Source: Diadema setosum (taxonomy: Eukaryota; Echinodermata; Echinoidea; Diadematoida; Diadematidae). From it: a stretch of 64,000 nucleotides of DNA. Below are positions 21,801 through 29,900 of this stretch, in pieces. Where the stretch lies: assembly GCA_033980235.1 (NCBI GenBank), contig CM067074.1, forward strand, positions 36,643,723-36,707,722, read 5' to 3'. Position numbers and translations under genes: made by a program. Within the stretch, counting starts at the first letter, position 1, and the number at the start of each line of letters is the position of its first letter. The notes beneath the pieces are model-generated. The model made no database searches. It had not been told where the DNA came from and saw only the letters and a program-made list of their open reading frames with translations.

Positions 21801-23005
21801 GTGGTTGAAGAAATGTGTGCAATTATGTCAATTATATGTTTATGAATATCAACAGAAGTGAAGGAGAGAGCATTACCAAGTGATTGAATATAGGTACAAT
21901 GTATGTGCAGCAGATGTGAGTACACTATGCCAATACACATGCTGCAGAGGCCACATGAACAAAACAACCCACATTGGTAGCTAAGACGTTACAAAATCCA
22001 TGAACAGAAAGAGTAATAATATGCTACCTGCCCTCATATGGCAGCATCCCCTTATTACACAAAGTGCAGCAAAGTGTAAGGAATTCTGTACCTGTTGTTG
22101 CATACTCCCCCCCCCCCCCCCTCCATGTACTCTTTGTACACTCAGCAAACTCTGCATTATTAGTTTGCATGTTGCAGGTGTATGAATTTTGCAGAGTAGA
22201 AGAAAGAGAGACATTGTAGGAGAAACCAGAAGCGGGTAGGTTGGCCAACCTTGACTTGTTTATTGTGCCATACAAATGCTGTGAACCATCATCATGTTTA
22301 TATCTCCCAAATGTGTAGAAGATGTCATCTAAGTGCATTATTTTCTATTGGAGAAGAATAAATATAAATTGGACTAAGCTGCAGCATTCATAGCAACAGG
22401 ATATTTGACCATGTTATTGTATATTCATTATTCATCATTCATGTATTTAATGTTTATTCTGCCTTACTGTACATCATTTTGCTCTGATATGAAATGCCAT
22501 AGAGAAACAGTAGTCCACCTTGTAACATGACCACCACTGTGGCATTTCTTTTTCATACATGTATTACAATGGGAGAAAGAGCTGAGTATAAAGAAAATTG
22601 ATATTGGAGAGATTCTTGAGGCTTGTACAGCAATTAGTTCTGTATTTAAAAGGCTGTGATGACTGAATTGAAAGGAATAAAGTTCTGCCTCAGTTAATGG
22701 TACATGTATCCTGCTACTATAGCTGATCTTGATGTTATCTCTATTCTCATCTTCCATCTTAATACAGTGGTTTCTCCATTGAGCTAGGTGCTGCCATGAT
22801 GGTTCTTTTGGCATCCAATGTGGGAATCCCAATCAGCACGACTCACTGCAAGATAGGCTCGGTTGTCTTTGTTGGCTTGGTTCGAGATCGCCGGACAGTC
22901 AACTGGTCACTCTGTGGTGGTATTGTCCTAGCTTGGGTGGTCACTTTGCCAGTGACTGCTGGCATTTCTGCTGCTTTTATGGCACTCTTACGACTGGCAG
23001 TGTAA
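628..23005 (+). CDS. SLC20A1/2: Sodium-dependent phosphate transporter, SLC20/PiT family (9 coding exons, spliced span)
   Basis: Multipass plasma-membrane transporter that imports inorganic phosphate together with sodium. Coding exons read directly: 628-807, 1369-1537, 2504-2644, 5090-5175, 8124-8220, 10115-10234, 11032-11383, 16202-16387 and 22768-23005. All introns begin GT and end AG, phases agree at every join, and the sum is 1569 nt, giving 522 residues plus TAA. The two inverted family repeats are present: [14 protein letters not shown] near residue 45 with [10 protein letters not shown], and [13 protein letters not shown] with [13 protein letters not shown] near the C-terminus. Conserved glutamates sit in TIFESLG (residue 75) and SGFSIELG. 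The central cytoplasmic loop in exon 7 is hydrophilic, acidic and only about 95 residues, so the protein is shorter than the vertebrate paralogues (about 650-680). An acceptor at 603-604 implies at least one upstream non-coding exon outside the window. As a single invertebrate gene it is probably co-orthologous to both vertebrate genes. Confidence 0.96.
808..1368 (+). other. PiT intron, no internal feature seen
   Basis: 561-bp intron between the first two coding exons. Only short spurious ORFs and AT-rich sequence; I see no repeat or RNA gene in it. Confidence 0.85.
1369..1537 (+). CDS. SLC20A1/2: PiT exon 2 (coding)
   Basis: The acceptor tttttgaaag ends at 1368 and the donor gtgggc starts at 1538. 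It starts in phase 0 and ends in phase 1. It encodes [18 protein letters not shown] and a second helix, followed by [16 protein letters not shown] and a short loop ending EIAALAG. The glutamate in TIFESLG is a conserved family position. Confidence 0.93.
1538..2503 (+). other. PiT intron, AT-rich, no internal gene
   Basis: 966-bp intron with homopolymer A and T runs near 1734-1760 and 2030-2042. No coding or transposon structure was recognised. Confidence 0.8.
2504..2644 (+). CDS. SLC20A1/2: PiT exon 3 (coding)
   Basis: The acceptor catgacag ends at 2503 and the donor gtaagt starts at 2645; phase 1 to phase 1. It encodes [20 protein letters not shown], then [12 protein letters not shown]. The P-[IV]-S-T-T-H-x-I-V-G block is a PiT hallmark. 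Confidence 0.93.
3452..4310. mobile_element. 85-bp-class TTAA mini-MITE split by a nested element
   Basis: The left part is 3452-3519 (CCTATTGAGGACGGG...) and the right part 4287-4310 (...CTTCCTCAATGGG), flanked by TTAA at 3448-3451 and 4311-4314. It is the same element as the uninterrupted copies at 9625-9709 and 35826-35910. The interruption is the 765-bp TA element at 3520-4284, so the relative insertion order is visible. Confidence 0.8.
3520..4284. mobile_element. TA-flanked MITE rich in TTTCGCGAA motifs
   Basis: Terminal inverted repeats begin CTGTATACGCTAT (left) and CTGTATACACTAT (right, reverse complement) and are flanked by TA at 3518-3519 and 4285-4286. Repeated TTTCGCGAA-type motifs lie subterminally at both ends. 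TIRs and TA duplication fit a Tc1/mariner-type non-autonomous element. No ORF of note. Confidence 0.7.
5090..5175 (+). CDS. SLC20A1/2: PiT exon 4 (coding)
   Basis: A T-rich acceptor ending in gaacag (5089) and the donor gtggga (5176); phase 1 to phase 0. It encodes [20 protein letters not shown] and ends RYFILTK, corresponding to the conserved 'SWVxSPxLSG' transmembrane block. At 86 nt it is the smallest coding exon. Confidence 0.93.
5533..7271. mobile_element. CpG-rich island bounded by an inverted repeat
   Basis: The left end GATGACGTATAAGCACGGAG (5533) is matched in inverted orientation at 7245-7271. The interior is CpG-rich, unlike the AT-rich intron around it, and contains ctagtagtag low-complexity DNA (6230-6340) and a direct duplication (about 6590-6735 versus 6880-7020). 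It resembles a promoter and first-exon region carried by an internally deleted DNA transposon. Target duplication not identified. Confidence 0.45.
5756..6014 (+). pseudogene. Acidic ORF with a P2X7-intracellular-domain-like tail (decayed exon)
   Basis: The ATG at 5756 opens an acidic stretch ([20 protein letters not shown]) typical of the N-terminal region of P2X7-like orphan proteins in marine invertebrates. After PYRLL the signal moves to another frame, giving [12 protein letters not shown] and then RLGNTE followed directly by TGA at 6012-6014. From memory, 'RLGNTEWC' is a hallmark of the P2X7 intracellular domain, so the TGA replaces the expected W. At least one frameshift and one nonsense change are needed, so I call it a relic. 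It sits at the start of the CpG-rich island. Function not assignable beyond the resemblance. Confidence 0.35.
7272..8123 (+). other. Remainder of PiT intron 4, low-complexity A/C tract
   Basis: AT-rich intronic DNA with a poly-A/poly-C low-complexity run at about 7905-8010. The ORFs there on both strands are products of the simple sequence. Confidence 0.75.
8124..8220 (+). CDS. SLC20A1/2: PiT exon 5 (coding)
   Basis: The acceptor tctttgcag ends at 8123 and the donor gtaaca starts at 8221; phase 0 to phase 1. It encodes [20 protein letters not shown], then [12 protein letters not shown], a hydrophobic helix conserved in PiT proteins. Confidence 0.93.
8900..8985. mobile_element. Degenerate copy of the 85-bp TTAA mini-MITE
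   Basis: CCGTTGAGGAAGATTTGATT followed by the shared core (tttcccattgacacctgcc) and an imperfect right end (cttcagtgagg). The flanking TTAA motifs have decayed. Confidence 0.6.
9263..10051. mobile_element. TGTGAC-ended TIR element, copy 1
   Basis: The ends TGTGACCGTGCATCACAAAA (left) and ...TTTTGTGTTGCAGGGTCACA (right) are flanked by TA at 9261-9262 and 10052-10053. It is homologous, in the opposite orientation, to 23635-24308. It carries the 85-bp mini-MITE at 9625-9709, which copy 2 lacks. It ends 63 bp before PiT exon 6. Confidence 0.75.
9625..9709. mobile_element. 85-bp TTAA mini-MITE, intact copy
   Basis: Inverted ends CCCATTGAGGACGG and CATCCTCATTGGG with TTAA at 9621-9624 and 9710-9713. 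Exactly 85 bp, as at 35826-35910. The homologous element at 23635-24308 preserves the uninserted sequence at this point, confirming it as an insertion. Confidence 0.85.
10115..10234 (+). CDS. SLC20A1/2: PiT exon 6 (coding)
   Basis: The acceptor tgttttgtag ends at 10114 and the donor gtatac starts at 10235; phase 1 to phase 1. It encodes [20 protein letters not shown], a helix ending [10 protein letters not shown], leading into the cytoplasmic loop. The acceptor lies only 63 bp after a transposon end at 10051. Confidence 0.93.
10235..11031 (+). other. PiT intron 6, no internal gene
   Basis: 797 bp of AT-rich sequence between exons 6 and 7. The antisense 102-codon ORF within it has no recognisable content. 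Confidence 0.8.
11032..11383 (+). CDS. SLC20A1/2: PiT exon 7: cytoplasmic loop and start of second repeat
   Basis: The acceptor ctgaagcag ends at 11031 and the donor gtgagt starts at 11384; phase 1 to phase 2. The largest exon (352 nt), encoding a polar, charge-rich loop dense in E, D, K and R. It then re-enters the membrane with [20 protein letters not shown], the start of the second PiT repeat. The loop is much shorter than in vertebrate PiT1/2. Confidence 0.93.
11476..12735. repeat. 33-bp minisatellite, about 38 copies, with 66-bp higher-order dimers
   Basis: Monomers of the form gactgagtagaaagtgatat / cagattagtctga alternate between two versions (gagactgag...gatgtc and gaaactgag...gatatc), making a 66-bp dimer. 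Because 33 is a multiple of three, the minus strand stays open for 470 codons (11470-12882), encoding an 11-residue repeat of the type [11 protein letters not shown]. It begins within about 95 bp of the exon 7 donor. Tandem amplification in an intron explains the ORF; no independent sign of coding. Confidence 0.92.
13106..13290 (+). promoter_or_regulatory. Possible TATA-less promoter with YY1-type start motif
   Basis: An inverted CCAAT box (tgattggctcac, about 13109) precedes CAAGATGGCGGA (13217), the classic YY1-type initiator motif. Its ATG opens a short reading frame ([20 protein letters not shown]...). The local sequence is CpG-rich compared with the flanking intron. Motif-based inference only; it may be a promoter belonging to the inserted element. 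Confidence 0.3.
15203..15375. repeat. Foldback hairpin element of about 173 bp
   Basis: The left arm (gatatcgactggtagggggt, then gaaatgtaacaatctttgga) is repeated inverted in the right arm, ending accccgtagcagtcaatatc. The centre is near 15285. Within each arm ggagttatattttccc / aatataactccc forms a further short palindrome. No ORF. Confidence 0.75.
16130..16168. repeat. Stranded degenerate minisatellite monomer beside exon 8
   Basis: ggtgccagattattttgaga and tcgagtagtaagtgctgta align with the 33-bp unit of the array at 11476-12735 with scattered mismatches. It ends about 34 bp before the exon 8 acceptor. Confidence 0.6.
16202..16387 (+). CDS. SLC20A1/2: PiT exon 8 (coding)
   Basis: The acceptor ttgctcacag ends at 16201 and the donor gtaagt starts at 16388; phase 2 to phase 2. 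It completes [19 protein letters not shown] and continues with [20 protein letters not shown] and [19 protein letters not shown] degenerate monomer of the intron's minisatellite lies about 35 bp upstream of the acceptor. Confidence 0.94.
17002..19732. mobile_element. Pogo/Tigger-like non-autonomous DNA transposon
   Basis: Ends CAGTCAACCTCGCGTGAGTC (left) and CAGTAAACCTCGCTTAAGTC (right, reverse complement) with TA duplications at 17000-17001 and 19733-19734. CAGT...ACCTCGC ends with TA are typical of the Tc1/mariner-pogo (Tigger) group. Subterminal AGTCGAC motifs recur many times at both ends. No transposase is recognisable; the interior is a complex tandem array (17880-19130). Confidence 0.8.
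17880..19130. repeat. Complex tandem repeat inside the Tigger-like element
   Basis: Blocks beginning gaaataaaaaataatgcaag recur near 17896, 18213 and 18665, and sub-blocks containing gcaagtcttttcagc...gatttgatggacttgcattt recur roughly every 125-135 bp or multiples. The palindromic word gcgtttaaacgc appears repeatedly. The antisense ORFs here ([15 protein letters not shown] repeated) are read-throughs of the array. Confidence 0.8.
20307..20376 (+). mobile_element. tRNA-derived SINE head (or tRNA pseudogene)
   Basis: An RNA polymerase III A box (tggtctagtgg) and B box (ggttcgaatcc) are correctly spaced, with a T-arm stem gtagg/cctgc and an anticodon-arm stem cctgg/tcagg around the 7-nt loop ccggtga. 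The acceptor stem pairs imperfectly (gctcgg / ctcgagt). The loop lacks the invariant T before the anticodon, so I favour a SINE or pseudogene over a working tRNA. Confidence 0.65.
20377..22767 (+). other. 3' part of PiT intron 8, nothing recognised
   Basis: AT-rich intronic sequence with a poly-C run near 22109. Only short unsupported ORFs on either strand. Confidence 0.7.
22768..23005 (+). CDS. SLC20A1/2: PiT terminal coding exon
   Basis: The acceptor cttaatacag ends at 22767. The exon encodes [20 protein letters not shown], then [14 protein letters not shown], a last helix [20 protein letters not shown] and the C-terminal MALLRLAV before TAA at 23003-23005. This is the expected PiT C-terminus, with no truncation. 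Confidence 0.95.
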
Positions 23006-23634
23006 AGTTGTTAAACCCTTTTTTTTATTTCCTTGCAAGCAATGCCTTCAATGGTACACTTTCTTTACTTAAGCATCAGAGCTGCATGAGTGGCCATTGT
23101 CTTTCTACAATTATTATTCAACCTTTAATGGGATGGTATAGTATTGGTTGAGATGAGGATTCAGCTGGTAGCTTTTTGCAAGATACTTAGAAACCACTTC
23201 ATGAAATGTAAAAAAAAAAAAAAAACAAAACAAAAAACAAAACAAAACAAAACCCATATAATTCTTAAAAGAGGAATTCAAAGTTTATTTGATGAAAACT
23301 GTTTTTTGAATGGATGTGATATCCAACAACAAAATAAAACAAAGTGATCCCTATGAGAGGTGGGTCCCACCTTTATTAGGATCACTTTATTTTGGATATC
23401 TCAGCCATTCTGAAACCAATTTTCAGCAAATAAACTTTGAATACCTCCTAGAATTATTATGCTCTTTCATATTTCATAAGACGTTTCTCATTATCTTAAA
23501 AAATCATCATCAAAGAAGTTGGAAATCCGAAATGCTATCTCAATGGAAGCTGTACCATCCTTTTAAAATGATGTTAAGTCATTTAACATGGAGTTATACT
23601 GTATTTGTTCATCAGTTATGGAAGTTGGTGTATA
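23006..23634 (+). other. Probable start of PiT 3'UTR
   Basis: Sequence after the TAA. An AATAAA occurs at 23429-23434 but lies inside a foldback repeat. Further AATAAA motifs exist at 26308-26313 and 26605-26610, so the true poly(A) site cannot be fixed from sequence alone. Confidence 0.5.
23187..23496. mobile_element. Foldback repeat in the PiT 3'UTR region
   Basis: The left arm (ttcaaagtttatttgatgaa, 23278) is matched inverted by the right arm (...cagcaaataaactttgaa, ending near 23443). The match extends outwards through tagaaaccacttcatgaaat / atttcataagacgtttctc and inwards through gatatccaa...aaagtgatcc. An A/C-rich tract interrupts the left arm at 23211-23253. Confidence 0.7.
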
Positions 23635-24308
23635 TGTGACTCTGCATCACAAAACCAACAAAAAATCGCCAGACATTGATTTTCAGTTGAGGGCAGATTC
23701 TTAAAGAGCAGACTCTGAGCTCTAAAATGATGTGTACCTAAATTCAAATGGATTCCCCTAACCAATCTAAATACTAGAAAGAAAGCACACACTCTGGAAA
23801 AATGTGAACTGAGAAAAGAGGCTCTGAAGTACAGGGTCTATTCAAGCGCTTAATCTTTTACCAAGCCGTGCTAGCTGTGCAATGAAAGGGAAAAAACGCA
23901 GGATGTAAACCACCTGAGCAATGTAGTGAAGGGATTATCAGATTAAAGCTGAAATTGAGCATGTTTTATTGATACATTCTGTCCATGATTACTGCCAACT
24001 TTGAAAGCAGTAGAGTTATCATTCCAAAAGTTATTAGACTTGAAAGTGAAGAGTGTGTAAAGGATTTCAAGAAATGGAAAGGGGACTCTGAGACATACGC
24101 AATCATTCTATTCTTTCCCCAAAATGGGTTAAACACACTTTCCCATTCATGTTATGATACCAAACTAAAGAATAATGTAGAAGGATAGCTCTTTCAGAAA
24201 ATATGAAAAACTTAAGATTGACTCGGTTGACCCATTTCACCTTTTTTGAGTCCTCACGTAATATCAACTGGTGCGACTTTTTTGTTTGTTTTGTGATGCA
24301 CGGTCACA
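23635..24308. mobile_element. TGTGAC-ended TIR element, copy 2 (inverted relative to copy 1)
   Basis: Ends TGTGACTCTGCATCACAAAA and ...TTTTGTGATGCACGGTCACA with TA at 23633-23634 and 24309-24310. The interior is homologous to the reverse complement of 9263-10051, minus the 85-bp mini-MITE. Confidence 0.75.
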
Positions 24309-24310
24309 TA

Positions 24311-27300
24311 TAAAATGTTGTTAAAAAGTGTATCAGCTCTTTAGAAGAAAGTAGGGAATATACAAAGTGGTGTACATGCATATGTTTAATTTAATTCAGT
24401 GCAATTTATTTTTGTACTTCTCTAGATTGGTTACTTTCTAAGAAAATGTCAGCCCAATTTGTACATGTATTTTGGCAATTGCAAGCATAACACTTCCAGC
24501 CATATAGGGAAATGCGGAATAAATGGTAGTTTGGGGGAATTTTGATAAACAGCAGATAATATTCAGAAAAAAATGCAAATATTGTCCTTTTTGAAAAATT
24601 ATGAGTTAATATTTGCTCAGAGAAGCATTGAATTGACAAGAGCACAAAATGCATCTTGTACCACTAAATTCTGTGTGTTAATGAGAAAATACAATACTTT
24701 TTTTTGAGAAAAAGTAGATATACCTACATTCCCCCATGACCATTTTTTTTTAATGCACATACAATATGTATACCCATTTTTATTTTTTCTTTGCATTGCT
24801 GATATTCTTCCCTAAATTGTATTGGTGGTACAGTCCTCAATCTATGTACACACACTACGCCATCTGTGTCCTACTATGAAGTAGTCCTTAGGCCCCAGAT
24901 CACTGATAAGACATTGAAAAACGTTGCCAAAACCTGAAGGGGAATCTAAAATTTATCCTTGGAGTGAATTCCCCTTAAGATACCTCGTTTTCAGATCAGA
25001 CGTATACTCGCCCTATGGACCGTTTTATAAATAGATATATCATAAATATGTTGTATGATCACACTGAATAGTCATGATCATGGTACATGTAATTTATCAA
25101 CAGCGCAGTTCCTATGGTGCTGGTCTTACAAATATTAGAGAAATATGAAGGGACCTACATGAGGCTAGGCTTCTATGATTGTAAGCCCCAAATAGTTGAT
25201 CACAGTGTAAAGGGAAAGCTGTTAAGAAAAGCCAGCCATAAGCCAGTTTGGGGTTTCACATTGTGCATGAGCAGAAAAATGTCATATGTCCCAGCGGGGC
25301 ATGTTTGTTTTATAAATTCACTGAGATAAGCATCTTCCATATGATTATTCACGTAATCCTTATAAATGGAGCTTGCCGGCAAATCCACCTGGTGGCAAAA
25401 GTGATATTTTGCACTATCATTGGAAAAAGATTACTAATACATTCAGTGCAAAATAATGAAAGTTGATGGGCCATTCTGGTCACCTGGTCTTTGCAAGTTC
25501 ATCCTTTGTTTGAACATGACTGTTGGATTCTATAGATTGTTATGTCAGGCAAGGTCATGTATTTTGTTGCTTTGAAAACAAGCGAAGTGCCTATCCCGCT
25601 GAGGATAAAGAAGAGAAAATTAATTTGAATCCAAATGCACATGAGCCAACTGAACTGGTTTATTAAAATCTCACCGAATGAAAAAGTTGCACATTCTGTT
25701 ATTTAAATCTGATATGCTAATTTTTATTTTCTTATTATGTCTTTACACATTTTGATATTTCCATCAATAGGATGTAAGAAAAGAATCACATGAAAAATTT
25801 TGACTTTATTTAAAACCTCAGTGTCATCCATGTTTTATGTCTATATTTAGTCAGCTTGCTTAAGTTTAGACTAGAGGAAAGCTCAATTAAACCAACAAAA
25901 TAATCTTTGTAGGTTCTGTTTTATAGATCACAATGCTCCATTATATTACAATTTTGATGATAATTTTGTTTTCCATTTCAAAGTAATACAAAAACACAGT
26001 TGTATGTGCTTTGTAGTAAATCTGCATGATTTTCATGGTAAGGTTTTTTTTTCTGTTTCTAAGTTCATTCACCTTGACAGTTGAATTTTTTTTTTTATTT
26101 TAGATGACTCATACTTTTGGGGAAAAGTTGCTTAGAATCTGCACCAAGTGCTACCTATTATATCACAATGAAAATTGTGTGCCACAGCACAATTTTTCTT
26201 TCTTCATGAGAAGTATGCCAGTGTGAATTGTGATGAGAATCTTCACTGGATCTTTGCCACTTGACTTCCACTAGGTTGCTAGATTACAGCTTACAGCTGT
26301 ACAGAATAATAAAACATGAAATGTGTGTGCTGTCCAGGCTCCAAAGTATGCCATGTACATACATGTATTTTTAGCTCAACAGAGCCAAAGGCTCATGAGC
26401 TATTGCAGTAATATGTTGTTGTACTTCGTGATCTTGGTTGGTGTGGATAATGTGGAGCAGTGCAATTATTACATGATTTTGCAGTGTTAGTTTTGTCATG
26501 ACTTGATTTCATTGTGTATGAGGAACTACAGTAGAAGAGTCACAGCAAAGCTGTCAGAACATTGGTATTTAGCCATGAATCTGAAATTTTTAAAGTTTTT
26601 GAATAATAAAATTATCACTCTTACTCTCTTATTGTTTGTCTGTAATTATGCCTGTATGTGCTTTTAGGACTCAGAGCATAGCTGGAGAAGGAAAGAGAGA
26701 GAGAGAGAGAGAGAGAGAAGGAGAGGTGGTTGCATGCAACCTCAAGTAGAGATAGTTGCCATGGAGACCACTTCTGAACAATGGTGGTACTGGTTCATGT
26801 AGCTAGTGTGCAGTGCTCAGCTAATTTGTCATTTAAAAAAAAAGTAGGATACAGTCCAGCCTTGATTATCCCGCCCTCTCTTTTTAGACTTCTCTATTAT
26901 TCAGATACCTCCAAGCAGCGAAATATACAAAAACATTGTTTCTCTCATATGCGGCCACATTACTTACATGTATCTGGATGGGCGCCGGTCCCAAAATGGC
27001 CAAATAACAGAGGGCAGACTGTACAGTCAGGCAGCCCAGAGGGTTTTAATCAAACGAACGGGGTACCAATATCTGAGTAGTGGGGCTTACAGAGGGGAAC
27101 CAACCATATGCAGATATTGATGTCTGCCATGTTGCTTCTGCTGCATGTGGGCTGTGCATACATACATCAGAATGCATCAGCATGCATACACATACACTCA
27201 CATACATCAGAATATTTCAAACAAAGCACTTTGAAAAACAGGCAGTGAAATATTGTGACTCAGACCATCATATCGTTGATATCAAGAAAGCAGGTGTCTT

Positions 27301-27490
27301 AAACAGACACCATTTTTTTTCCTGAAACAATTGCAGCTTATGATTATTTCTTGCAATAAAATTTTCCTTGTTGTAATATTCCCTTATACTATCTTTACAT
27401 AAATTTTTTATTTTACAATCATAAATTTTATATCTTTTAAGCATAGGGATACAATTCAATGCCAAATTACTAATGCCCCCAAACCAAATA
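24311..27490. other. Non-coding stretch downstream of PiT
   Basis: AT-rich sequence with no convincing exon. It contains a fragment of the AGCTCA...GAGCTATTGC repeat (about 26373-26407), two AATAAA motifs (26308, 26605) and a (GA)n microsatellite at about 26695-26720. It could be long 3'UTR or intergenic DNA. Confidence 0.6.
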
Positions 27491-27496
27491 ATCTGT

Positions 27497-28320
27497 TTAT
27501 ACCCCCGCCAAACGAAGTTTGAAGGGGGTATATAGGAATCAGCGGACGGTCGGGCGGTCGGTCGGGCGGTCGGTCCGTTGCAAATCTTGCGTCGCGAACT
27601 ACTTCCTCAGTTTTCAACCGATTCCCATCAAACTTGGCACAGATGTGTGCCTTGGGTTGTAGATGTGCAAGACGTATTTTTTGACAGTACCCAAAAGTAC
27701 GTTGCCATGGTAACGGCATATTATGGGCAAAAATGGGTACAAATCTTGCGTCGCGAACTCCAACAGTTTTTGATCAATTTTTATGAAATTAAGTGCAGAT
27801 GTTCATCTGAATATGTTAATGTGCAAGACACATATTTCCGCAGTGGCAAAAAGTGTGTTGCCATGGTAACGGCATGTTATTGGTAAAATATAGGGCAAAA
27901 TGCTTCATGGCAAAACTGCTTCATCAGTGTTCGTCCAATTCTCATGGAATTCATATTGAATGTTTGTCTTAGGATATAGGTCAGCATGACACATTTCTTG
28001 ACAGTGACAAAAAGTATGTTGCCATGGTAACAGCTCACATATTATGAGCCAAAATGATGGAAAATTTTGTGTTGCAAACTACTTCCTCAGTTTTTGCCCA
28101 ATTTCCATGAAACTTGGTACAGATGTGTGCCTTTGGTTGTAGATGTGCAAGACGCATTTTTCGACAGTACCCGAAAGTACGTTGCCATGGTAACGGCATA
28201 TTAATGGCAGAAGATCAAGGAAAGATCTTGCGGATTTCACTACTTCCTCAGTTTTTTGACCAAAGCTTATGAAATGTTGTTTTGACCAAAGCTTATGAAA
28301 TGTTGTTTGGCGGGGGTATA
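27497..28320. mobile_element. TATACCCCCGCCAAAC-ended element with internal tandem repeats
   Basis: A perfect 16-bp terminal inverted repeat (TATACCCCCGCCAAAC, and its complement ending at 28320). The interior repeats a unit of roughly 140-150 bp including 'gaactacttcctcagttttt', 'aaacttggcacagatgtgtg' and 'gttgccatggtaacggcata' several times, at decreasing similarity. No gene inside; the ORFs are fortuitous. Confidence 0.75.
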
Positions 28321-29250
28321 ACCAGTCGCTGTAGCGACATTTCTAGTTTCTGTTGAAATATTATTTCTAAACCCGCATTAACATTTATCCATTCTCTTGC
28401 TTCAGCCAACAATCTTTCAACATATTGACACTCACTCAAAAGGTGTATTTGATATAAAAGATGTATAATGTATACACACTTGGTTCAAGCATGAGAAATC
28501 TTTTCTTTAACAATTAAATGGATGTACTCTACATGAGAAATGAATGTATGATCACAGTCATTCCATTTTGTAAACTGTGTAGCAATCATCATGACCCTTT
28601 TATTGTTACGAATCTGTTACCTCCAAAAGAATTATGTAAAGGAGTAAAACAGTTGATGGACAAATGTAATGAAAATATACTTTACAACTTTATTCTGTGA
28701 ATAAAAAACAAAACAAAAAAAAAAACTGGGAAAACAAAAGCATTGCAAATCTTAGTCACTATATGTATAAAAGGGAAACATTGAATTTTAATCATGATTA
28801 TACATGACAGATTACCAGAAGTAATGGACATATCGTCGTCTATAGCGGGCACTGAAACATTCCCCGCACGGAATTACTGTATTATAGACCCTTTATATAA
28901 TGGTCACCTGCCCAATGCGTCCAGTGGCCACAAAAATTTACCTTAACGTTTAATTAGCCATGAATATGTTGGCTTATACATTCATTGCATGAATTGTAGG
29001 GAGTCCTAGCTCAGTCACAATCACACAAACATGAATGACAAGTGCAGCTCTTTGCCGTGAAAAAGCTGTCTCACCACTATAGATGTAGTTGAAATGTTAC
29101 ACTTTTCTAATCAAGTAGATGTATATACAGAATATTCAACTTTCTTGGTTGAGAAGGTCTCCATAAACACAAAATGTATTACCCCACATAAGAGTATGTG
29201 ATGCAATCACAAGTAAACATGGAAAGAGCTTCCTGGTACCACATTGACAT
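28321..29250. other. Non-coding stretch, nothing recognised
   Basis: AT-rich DNA with poly-A near 28700. I found no gene, repeat structure or RNA signal. Confidence 0.6.
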
Positions 29251-29900
29251 CTAAACTATAATGTCTTTCTTTCTCTCAGTTCTTTCTATGTCAGATCCTT
29301 GGCTGCCGTCAATCTGCAATCTCTGACGTAAAGGTTCAAGACATTGTGCCAGACTGATGACTGACAGTGGCCCCAGCTTTCTCCAAAAGACGTCTTGCTG
29401 GCCAGGCTTGGAGATTGACCTCTGCAGCTCTGACAGTACCACAGTCTTGCCTACCACACTGAAGATGTAGAAAGCTTGACAGCAGCCTTCAACGAGGAAC
29501 ACATCATCTCTACCCCATTCAGGAATGGCGAGGGATGGAGGGGTGCAGTGCAGTGTATGGAGGGCCCTGTGCAGTGTATGGAGGGCCCAGTGCAGTGTAT
29601 TTAGGGGTGCATTGCAGTGTATGGAGGGCCCAGTGCAGTGTATGGAGGGGTGCAGTGCAGTGTATGGAGGGCCCAATGCAGTGTATGGAGGGGTGCATTG
29701 CAGTGTATGGAGGGCCCAGTGCAGTGTATGACCACATCCTTGAATCCCTGTCTCACCTGGGCACTGGGCCAGCATTGTCATAAATGAGGTAGATCATCTC
29801 ACCATCAGGTATCATCTGACTTGCCTCTATGCACATCTTGGTGATGACTTTACAGAACTCTCATCCACCTGGAGTGATGCACCAGACTGATGTCATTAGA
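29251..29900 (-). pseudogene. DDE-transposase-like fragment interrupted by a minisatellite
   Basis: On the minus strand from about 29850, one frame reads EFCKVITKMCIEASQMIPDG, then EMIYLIYDNAGPVPR and a stop. The segment [YF]LIYDNA is what I recall around the second catalytic Asp of DDE superfamily transposases, so this may be a transposase remnant. Alternatively the 'CCCAG|gtgaga' there is a splice donor of a host exon. A second frame (29251-29781) runs through the 21-bp minisatellite and emerges in non-repetitive sequence (SVVGKTVVLSELQRSISKPG ... LEPLRQRLQIDG). Identity is tentative. Confidence 0.35.
29541..29732. repeat. 21-bp minisatellite
   Basis: About nine to ten units of the form gtgcagtgtatggagggccc, some with gggtgca instead of gggccca. 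The period is a multiple of three, which keeps several frames open on both strands and explains the overlapping ORFs. Confidence 0.85.

Noticed and set aside
22464..22832. 122-codon minus-strand ORF overlapping the last PiT exon
   Set aside because: It spans the intron-exon boundary antisense to a strongly supported exon, with no recognisable content.
27456..27886. ORFs in the TATACCCCC element
   Set aside because: They follow the internal tandem units in frame by chance; no family resemblance.
29525..29783. Plus-strand ORFs (EGPVQCMEG repeats)
   Set aside because: Other-frame readings of the 21-bp minisatellite.
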